Shown here in pieces: positions 58,742 to 64,000 of a stretch of DNA of 64,000 nucleotides. Below the pieces are notes generated by a model, which worked only from the letters and a program-made list of their open reading frames with translations, was not told the DNA's origin and did not search any database. Both the position numbers and the translations under genes were made by a program. The DNA is from an uncultured Anaerolineae bacterium (GTDB lineage: Bacteria > Chloroflexota > Anaerolineae > Promineifilales > Promineifilaceae). Numbering within the stretch: the first letter of the stretch is position 1; every line of letters starts with the position of its first letter. Location of the stretch: positions 1 to 64,000 of the forward strand of contig CALEAD010000023.1 in the NCBI GenBank assembly GCA_937943625.1, given 5' to 3'.

Positions 58742-60550
58742 ATGATCACCTGCTACTTTTCTGCCGATGGGCAACTCATCCAGCTTGAGCCTTCTACGGA
58801 CACGCTTACCATTGCTTACAAAGCGACTGCCCCAGAAAAAGACCTGGAAAAGCTCATCCGTGACGATGACCGGCTGGCGCAGTTCATCCGCAGCCGGGAA
58901 CTGACGGAGCGCAACCTGGTCCTGTACAAGCGCAGCGAAACGGCAAGCGGCTCACTGGCCGATTTTGCTCGGCGTGTCAGCCAGAGCGACCTGGTAGCCT
59001 ATGTCTGCCCCATCTATTTCCGCGGCCGCACGCCCCTGGTTGTCAGCGATGAGCTGATAGTGGCCTTTCATCCTGATATGATGCCAGCCGAAATCGCAGA
59101 GCTAAACCGCATTTGCCAGGCGACTATCCTTGCTGCTATAGATTTTGCCCCAAACACCTTTTTGCTGCGTGTGCTGGAACCGGGATGGCACAATACCCTG
59201 AATGCCGCCAATCTCTTTTTCCACTCTGGCCGCGTGGCTTACGCCGAGCCGAACTTTATTTCCGTGCCCACGCCAAAGTTTGTCACCAATGATCCGTTAT
59301 TTGCCAATCAATGGCACCTGACGCGCATTCAGGCAGAAGCAGCCTGGGACATTACGCGCGGCGACCCAAACGTGGTGGTTGCCATCATTGATGATGGCGT
59401 AGACCTGGACCATGAGGATTTTGCCTCGCCGGGCAAAATTGTGGCAGGCATTGACCTGGTGGGGGGTGACAACAACCCCCGGCCTGGCCCTGGCGACGAT
59501 CACGGCACGGCCGTTGCCGGCGTAGCCGTGGCGGATGGGCACAATAATATTGGTGTGAGCGGCATAGCGCCCAACTGTCGCCTGATGGTCATCCGCCTTA
59601 CGGGCACAGGCATGAGTAACCTGACAGAGGCACAGGCATTTCGCTTTGCCGCTGACAATGGCGCAGCCGTGATCAACAACAGTTGGGGGCCGACTGACGG
59701 TGGCGGCCCAGCTCCCCTGCCTGGCATTGTGCGCGCTGCCATAGACCACGCCGTCACGAACGACCGTAATGGGCGCGGCTGCGTCGTTTTATTTGCTGCC
59801 GGTAACGGCAATGAGCATATTTCGGCGCCGGCCACATTGGACGGTTATGCTTCTTATCAGCGCGTTGTTGCTGTGGCAGCCGTGAACAACCGCAACGTGC
59901 GTTCCGGCTACAGCGACTTCGGCCCGGAGGTGGACATTTGCGCCCCAAGCGACGGCACTTCTGCCCAGCCTCTCTTGTGGAGCGGCTATCCCCCCGATGG
60001 CAGCACCCTGGCCATTTTTACCACCGACCGCATGGGAGCCAATGGATACAATCCCCCCACTTCGGGCATAGACCCGGCCGGCGCGGCGCTTAACTACACG
60101 GGCACATTTGGCGGCACTTCATCCGCCTCTCCGCTGGCAGCCGGCCTGGCCGCCCTGATCATCTCTATTGCGCCTGACCTGACAGAAGCGCAGGTGCGCT
60201 ATGCCCTGGAGGCAACGGCCGATAAGGTGGATGCCGCCAATACTGATCCGGTCGGCCAATATCAGGCCAATGGGCACAGCCAGTGGTATGGCTACGGTCG
60301 TATCAACGCTTTGAACGCAGTACGCGGCGCTCGCTCCTCTGTGCCCCAAAACGACCAGATTGAATCGCTCACCATCACCCTGCGGCGCGTGAGCGGCAAC
60401 CGCTTTGTCTCGGATGAGGTAATACAGGCCATAGACGCCAGGCAGCGGCGCAATCCAGTTGGCCAGCAGGCGTTTATGCGCAGCGGTCCAGATGGCTTTT
60501 TGCGCGTGGAGCTAGGCAACCGATTTGCCGAAGCAAATGTGGATTCATAA
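58742..60550 (+). CDS. Subtilisin-family (S8) serine protease, no signal peptide, inside eCIS locus
   Basis: 602 residues, ATG 58742 with GAAGGGAT. The catalytic triad is intact: Asp217 in VVAIIDDGVD, His254 in GDDHGTAVAG and Ser460 in GGTSSASP, with oxyanion Asn355 in AAGNGNE. Residues 1-180 resemble an N-terminal propeptide region (VSDELIVAFHPDMMPAEIAE). No signal peptide or lipobox precedes it, so export by Sec is unlikely. The last about 65 residues form a small separate module (SLTITLRRVSGNRFVSDEVI). It lies between the OmpA-like fusion and the gpD-like hub genes with short gaps. Known eCIS gene clusters often encode effectors, so it may be a payload or process a structural protein. It could also be a bystander. 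Confidence 0.93.
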   Translation: MITCYFSADGQLIQLEPSTDTLTIAYKATAPEKDLEKLIRDDDRLAQFIRSRELTERNLVLYKRSETASGSLADFARRVSQSDLVAYVCPIYFRGRTPLVVSDELIVAFHPDMMPAEIAELNRICQATILAAIDFAPNTFLLRVLEPGWHNTLNAANLFFHSGRVAYAEPNFISVPTPKFVTNDPLFANQWHLTRIQAEAAWDITRGDPNVVVAIIDDGVDLDHEDFASPGKIVAGIDLVGGDNNPRPGPGDDHGTAVAGVAVADGHNNIGVSGIAPNCRLMVIRLTGTGMSNLTEAQAFRFAADNGAAVINNSWGPTDGGGPAPLPGIVRAAIDHAVTNDRNGRGCVVLFAAGNGNEHISAPATLDGYASYQRVVAVAAVNNRNVRSGYSDFGPEVDICAPSDGTSAQPLLWSGYPPDGSTLAIFTTDRMGANGYNPPTSGIDPAGAALNYTGTFGGTSSASPLAAGLAALIISIAPDLTEAQVRYALEATADKVDAANTDPVGQYQANGHSQWYGYGRINALNAVRGARSSVPQNDQIESLTITLRRVSGNRFVSDEVIQAIDARQRRNPVGQQAFMRSGPDGFLRVELGNRFAEANVDS

Positions 60551-60562
60551 AGGAACGATACC

Positions 60563-61555
60563 ATGCTCTTGCATCCCGCTTACAAGCTGATTATCGGCGA
60601 CAAAATTGTAGACACGACCGACGAACCGCAGGCAAGCACGGCCGTTTCCCTCACCGTCAGACTAGACATGGACACCCCGGCCGACAGCTTTACCCTGCTC
60701 CTGGGACAGGTGGGCGGCTTTCAGCCGCAGCGCGACGACGAGGCCAGAATCGAGCTGGGCTTTCGCGACGATGCCTTGACCCTGGTCATGGTAGGCCAGG
60801 TCATCAGCGCCGATTCTGGCCTGACCCTGCGCCGCGTCATTGGCCACGGCCCGGCGCACAAGCTGCTGCACCACTTCACCAATCAAACCTACCAAGCCAA
60901 AAGCGCCGGCGACATCGTCAGCGACCTGGCCAATCAGGCGGGCGTAGAGGTGGCGCGCGCCGAGAGCGGCATTCTCTTCCCCGCTTACGTGGTAGACGGC
61001 CGTCTCTCCTTCTACCACCACATGCGCGCCCTGGCCGACCTGTGTGGCTTTGATCTGTACCTCGACGCCGAGGGCAAACTCGTCTTTGCGCCCTTCCGCA
61101 GCGGCAACACCATCCATCTTTTCGACTACGCCAAACAAATTGTGGAACTGGAACATTGGCAAACGGCGCCAGACGCTGGTGAAGTTCAGGCCTGGGGCGA
61201 AGGGCCTGGCGGCAGTGACGACACCTGGGCCTGGCTGACCAAAGATTTTTCCGGGCGCAAAGGCACGGCTGGCTCCGGCGCTCCTGTGCGCCTGCTGGAG
61301 CGCCCGGCCCTGCGCACGGCCGAAGCCGCGCAAACGGCCGCCGACGCCGCCTATGCCCACCTTACCCGCCAGACCCTGCGCGGCACGCTGCTCAGCACCG
61401 GCCAGCCCAAAGTCAAGCTGGGTGACGCCATCCAGCTGCGCAACCTGCCCGACGCCAGCATGAACGCCAGCTTCCAGGTGCGCAGCGTCACACACCTCAT
61501 TGATAAGGTGAGTGGTTTTACCACGCGCATTGGCTTTCGCAGGAGCAGTATTTGA
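60563..61555 (+). CDS. gpD/VgrG-N-like hub protein (eCIS)
   Basis: 330 residues, ATG 60563 with AAGGAACG. Typical gpD (late control protein D) features: RLDMDTPADSFTLLLGQVGG, MVGQVISADSGLTLRRVIGH, GDIVSDLANQAGVEVARAES, the FYHHMRALADLCGFDLYLDA signature and C-terminal STGQPKVKLGDAIQLRNLPD plus VTHLIDKVSGFTTRIGF. The hub trimer joins the tube to the spike. Its start is 12 bases after the protease stop, supporting one operon. Confidence 0.88.
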   Translation: MLLHPAYKLIIGDKIVDTTDEPQASTAVSLTVRLDMDTPADSFTLLLGQVGGFQPQRDDEARIELGFRDDALTLVMVGQVISADSGLTLRRVIGHGPAHKLLHHFTNQTYQAKSAGDIVSDLANQAGVEVARAESGILFPAYVVDGRLSFYHHMRALADLCGFDLYLDAEGKLVFAPFRSGNTIHLFDYAKQIVELEHWQTAPDAGEVQAWGEGPGGSDDTWAWLTKDFSGRKGTAGSGAPVRLLERPALRTAEAAQTAADAAYAHLTRQTLRGTLLSTGQPKVKLGDAIQLRNLPDASMNASFQVRSVTHLIDKVSGFTTRIGFRRSSI

Positions 61556-61615
61556 GTTGGTTGGTTTGTCAGTTGGTTAGAGGGCTGAACGCCAAAACAG
61601 CAAACCAACCAACTC
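61554..61615. repeat. Perfect 15-bp GTTGGTTGGTTTG hairpin after the hub gene
   Basis: GAGTTGGTTGGTTTG (61554-61568) and CAAACCAACCAACTC (61601-61615) are exact reverse complements; the loop holds a second GTTGGTT. It is the cleanest of the GTTGG-word hairpins and sits in the operon between hub and spike genes, where it may limit downstream transcription. Confidence 0.7.
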
Positions 61616-61632
61616 ATCCAAAATAATTCAGC

Positions 61633-61711
61633 AGACCGTCCATCACTGGCAAAACCGCGGTCGGCGGTCGGTAGTCGGCGGTCAAATTGTAAAGATCGCT
61701 TGAACCGTGCC
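61633..61711 (+). mobile_element. Right half of a GGCATGGTTCA-type element before the spike gene
   Basis: GCGGTCGGCGGTCGGTAGTC then GGCGGTCAAATTGTAAAGAT and TTGAACCGTGCC match the right end of the element at 25093-25235 with one change in the terminus. The left end is not found, so it appears truncated. It lies 20 bases before the spike start at 61732. Confidence 0.5.
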
Positions 61712-61731
61712 GAAATTAGAGATTGGCTATT

Positions 61732-62538
61732 ATGACAACCATCGTCAGCACCATTCAGCAAATAATCCGGCATGAGCTGCGCGGCCTGCGCATTGCCGAA
61801 ATGGGCCTGGTCGAGGCCATTTACCCGCACAGCGCCAACGGGGACAACGACAACTACGGCTGCGACGTGCGCCTGAAGGACAGCGGCCTGCTGCTGAAGC
61901 GCGTGCCTATCGCCACCAGCCACATCGGCACGGCCGCCATCCCCAACGTGGGCGACCTGGTGCTGCTGACGTTTGACGGGGGAGACGTGAACCAGCCGAT
62001 TATTATCGGCCGTCTTTACAACGACGAAGAGCGGCCGCCCCTAAACAACGCCAACGAAGTGATTTTCCGCCTGCCGCTGGCCGAGCCTGATGATCAGACC
62101 ATCATGGCCGCCATTCGCAACAGTGGCAGCGGTTCCGAGCCGCGCGAAATGATTGTGCAAATGCCGCCACAAATTACGGTGCGCATTAGCGATGGCGCGG
62201 TGCGGGCTACGGCCGGAAATACGGAAATGGTGCTCGATCAGCCACACAGCAGCGGCGGCACGGTCACCGTAATCACCGGGCGCACCAAGATCACGATGAA
62301 TCAGGATGGCGACGTAAAAGTAGAGGCAGCCGGCAGCATGTCGCTCAAGGCCAATGGCGATCTGAGCCTGGAAGGAATGAACGTCAGCATCAAGGGGCAG
62401 ATGAAAGCCACGCTAGAGGCAGGGACCCAGGCAGAGGTCAAGGGAGGCGCAGAGGCCAAATTGCAAGGCCAGGCGGGCGCTTCGGTGCAGAGCAGCGCCA
62501 TTACGGAGATTAGAGGCTCGCTGGTGAAGATTAATTAG
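61732..62538 (+). CDS. gpV/VgrG-C-like spike protein (eCIS)
   Basis: 268 residues from ATG 61732 (TTG 61723 possible). The OB-fold-like domain is at about 18-95 (RIAEMGLVEAIYPHSANGDN, IPNVGDLVLLTFDGGDVNQP, IIIGRLYNDEERPP). After it comes a repetitive beta-helix needle: TVTVITGRTKITMNQDGDVK, AAGSMSLKANGDLSLEGMNV, then KATLEAGTQAEVKGGAEAKL. Spike trimers sit on the hub and carry a PAAR tip, encoded next. Confidence 0.9.
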   Translation: MTTIVSTIQQIIRHELRGLRIAEMGLVEAIYPHSANGDNDNYGCDVRLKDSGLLLKRVPIATSHIGTAAIPNVGDLVLLTFDGGDVNQPIIIGRLYNDEERPPLNNANEVIFRLPLAEPDDQTIMAAIRNSGSGSEPREMIVQMPPQITVRISDGAVRATAGNTEMVLDQPHSSGGTVTVITGRTKITMNQDGDVKVEAAGSMSLKANGDLSLEGMNVSIKGQMKATLEAGTQAEVKGGAEAKLQGQAGASVQSSAITEIRGSLVKIN

Positions 62539-62677
62539 AAGATTGGAGACCGGAAAATAAAGGCTCGGTCAATGTGAATGTTGATCGGCAGGTTAACGCA
62601 GATGACGCCAGATTGAACCGAATAATCTGCGCAATCTGCGGATAAACCAGCAAATTTGAGGTTTGCGGAGAAGAACG

Positions 62678-62968
62678 ATGTCAAAACCGGCAGCACGCAT
62701 CACGGATATGCACGTCTGCCCTCTAGTCAATGGCGTAGTGCCGCACGTGGGTGGGCCGATTGCCCTGGGCGCTTTCAGCGTGCTGATTGGCGGCCTGCCG
62801 GCAGCGCGCGTAACCGATATGGCCACCTGTGTCGGCCCGCCTGACACAATCATTCTCGGCTCGATGACGGTTTTGATTGAGAACCTGCCCGCCGCGCGCA
62901 TGGGTGACCAGACGGCGCACGGCGGCACTATTGTGATGGGCTATCCGCAGGTGTTGATTGGTGGGTAG
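62678..62968 (+). CDS. PAAR-repeat tip protein (eCIS)
   Basis: 96 residues, ATG 62678 with GCGGAGAAG. Three PAAR-type repeats: MSKPAARITDMHVCP, GGLPAARVTDMATC and ENLPAARMGDQTAHGG, with Cys/His for a metal at the cone tip. It caps the spike at 61732-62538. There is no C-terminal toxin extension, so the tip itself is not an effector carrier. Confidence 0.95.
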   Translation: MSKPAARITDMHVCPLVNGVVPHVGGPIALGAFSVLIGGLPAARVTDMATCVGPPDTIILGSMTVLIENLPAARMGDQTAHGGTIVMGYPQVLIGG

Positions 62969-62982
62969 AAGGATAACGAGCG

Positions 62983-63447
62983 ATGGCAAACGAACGATGG
63001 GGCACGGACTTGCGCCTGCTGCGCAATTTGCGCCAACAGAATGACCGGCATTCGGGCGAAGATTTATTCGTGAAGGAACGCCTGCAAACGGGGCTGGTGG
63101 ATTTGGAAACGGTAACGGCCGTTGCCAATTTGCAACAGGCGCTACTGCTGCGTTTCCTCACGCTCCAGGGAGAGCTGGAACCGCTGGGCCATCCCACCTA
63201 TGGCTCGCGTCTCTATCTGCTCATAGGCGAACCCAACACCCCGACCAACCGCAACCGTGCCAGGCTGTACGTCCTGGAAGCGCTGGCGCAGGAGCCGCGC
63301 GTCGCCGAGGTGCTATCCGTCAACGTGGAAACCAACCGCGCCGATCGCGGCCGTCTGGACATCACCGTGCACCTGCGCCCCATCTTTAGCGACAGCGTAC
63401 TCAACTTGGTCTTCCCCTTCTTCATCGAAGCAGGATCGGCAGGCTAA
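62983..63447 (+). CDS. gp25-like baseplate wedge protein (eCIS)
   Basis: 154 residues. Matches the GPW/gp25 family: WGTDLRLLRNLRQQNDRHSG, DLETVTAVANLQQALLLRFL, then LEPLGHPTYGSRLYLLIGEP and ITVHLRPIFSDSVLNLVFPF. It is the inner wedge that nucleates sheath assembly around the baseplate. Follows the PAAR gene after 14 bases. Confidence 0.92.
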   Translation: MANERWGTDLRLLRNLRQQNDRHSGEDLFVKERLQTGLVDLETVTAVANLQQALLLRFLTLQGELEPLGHPTYGSRLYLLIGEPNTPTNRNRARLYVLEALAQEPRVAEVLSVNVETNRADRGRLDITVHLRPIFSDSVLNLVFPFFIEAGSAG

Positions 63448-63459
63448 ATGGCGTCTATA

Positions 63460-63655
63460 CCACATGAACATGTAGCGCGATTTTCCAAATCGCGCATCGA
63501 ACTTCCAGTTCGATTTACACAAGAGACTACACGAATGGCGCACATTACCACGAATGAAAACGTAACGCAGATTCCATTTACAAGGTAGACCGCAGCAGCG
63601 GTCAGCAGTCGGCAGTCGGCGGTCGGCGGTCGGCGATCATTTTCGCAGGAGGCTG
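63460..63655 (+). repeat. Composite leader before the last eCIS gene
   Basis: Contains GCGATTTTCCAAATCGC and ATCGAACTTCCAGTTCGAT hairpins (copy near 22358), GGCGCACATTACCACGAATG (shared module), TTTACAAGGTAGACCGCAG, an array of GGCAGTCGGCGGTCGGC heptads and the end block GATCATTTTCGCAGGAGG, which forms the ribosome-binding site for ATG 63657. It shows all module types in one place. Confidence 0.75.
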
Positions 63656-63656
63656 C

Positions 63657-64000
63657 ATGAATGAAGAAACCGTTACTTTAATTGAACGGCCGTATCAAGA
63701 AATCGTAGATGACGTCCTCACAGCCATCGTTGGCGGCGTTGTCAACGAGCCGATCATCTTCGACATCAAGAGCGACCTGTATCCCCTGGCCGAGCCGGCG
63801 CAGGACATTCGCGGCATCACCGGTAAGGCGAGCGGCCGTCATCACACTTTCCTCAAAGAGGTAGACTTCACCTTCAACATCGGCAGCAACGGCGTCGAAT
63901 GGGACAGCAGAGGTACCTTGCCCGACGACCGCAGCACCTTTCACGTGGACTATTTCCGCCAGAACAGCCGCTCCCCTCTCACCGACATTAACATCGGCAG
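63657..64000 (+). CDS. Probable eCIS baseplate protein (gp47/J-like), 3' truncated
   Basis: The first 114 codons are in the window; the gene runs off the right edge. The visible N-terminus reads EETVTLIERPYQEIVDDVLT, AIVGGVVNEPIIFDIKSDLY, then LAEPAQDIRGITGKASGRHH and FLKEVDFTFNIGSNGVEWDS. An N-terminal IERPYxEIVDDxLT segment plus position after gp25 suggests the large baseplate wedge, but the diagnostic parts of gp47/J are not visible, so the call is provisional. Start ATG 63657 with AGGAGG upstream. Confidence 0.55.
   Translation, partial: MNEETVTLIERPYQEIVDDVLTAIVGGVVNEPIIFDIKSDLYPLAEPAQDIRGITGKASGRHHTFLKEVDFTFNIGSNGVEWDSRGTLPDDRSTFHVDYFRQNSRSPLTDINIG

Noticed and set aside
60662-61495. 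277-codon antisense frame over the hub gene
   Set aside because: Shadow of the gpD-like gene; composition is Val/Gly/Ala-rich without family motifs.
50013-64000. Prophage tail or type VI secretion system
   Set aside because: No capsid, portal, terminase, lysis or integrase genes, and no TssJLM membrane complex or ClpV-type gene. OmpA-fusion, PAAR and gpD/gpV arrangement fits eCIS better, although the right end is not visible.

Overview
The window looks like chromosomal DNA of a member of the Chloroflexota (Anaerolineae or a nearby class). This is inferred from gene content: an anti-sigma factor with a DUF5667-type domain, a bacterial translin, RtcB with archease, KaiB and KaiC without KaiA, NrfHA, and many PAS/GAF hybrid kinases. 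No 16S gene is present to confirm it. One tRNA (Asp, GTC) is present. There is no phage capsid, terminase, integrase, transposase or CRISPR array.

Layout. 0-7.6 kb: the 3' part of lepA, tRNA-Asp, then leftward GT9 glycosyltransferase, comEA and archease-rtcB; rightward DUF3467 and translin genes. 7.8-14.2 kb: ECF sigma/anti-sigma pair and a peptide-type ABC transporter (lipoprotein, one DppC-type permease, one fused double ATPase). 14.2-18.3 kb: PPDK regulatory protein and a 1058-residue protein with two GH-A-like barrels, two NBR1-type Ig domains and a C39-like domain. 18.8-24.1 kb: BMP-family nucleoside-type ABC operon. 24.5-26.9 kb: a zinc-finger/repeat protein and HMG-CoA reductase. 27-28.1 kb: remains of a 7TM sensor kinase. 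28.2-36.2 kb: canonical kaiB-kaiC between two large hybrid histidine kinases. 36.3-39.7 kb: FHA protein, a frameshifted zinc ribbon-pseudokinase-PP2C gene and a frameshifted zinc-ribbon gene. 40.1-46.2 kb: Lon-family protease, double Usp protein, Crp-like regulator and leftward nrfHA. 47.0-49.8 kb: pyruvate phosphate dikinase.

50.0-64.0 kb is an extracellular contractile injection system (eCIS) locus that runs off the right edge. It encodes a cap/terminator-like protein, sheath, tube, a chaperone-like protein, a disordered protein, two related tube/baseplate adaptors (one fused to OmpA-like and peptidoglycan-binding domains), a helical protein, a leaderless subtilisin, a gpD-like hub, gpV-like spike, PAAR tip, gp25-like wedge and the start of a putative baseplate gene. 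The subtilisin sits inside the structural operon without a signal peptide, so it is a cargo or processing-protease candidate.

Two genome-scale signals run through the whole window. The palindrome ACGGCCGT occurs about 90 times by eye, against an expectation of a few, and resembles HIP1 of cyanobacteria. The gaps between genes carry a mosaic of repeated modules: GGTCGGC-like heptads, the hairpin CCAGGTTTGGCAACCTGG, GGCATGGTTCA-ended inverted-repeat elements, and long hairpins made of simple words. Many heptad arrays end in a shared block that supplies the Shine-Dalgarno of the next gene.
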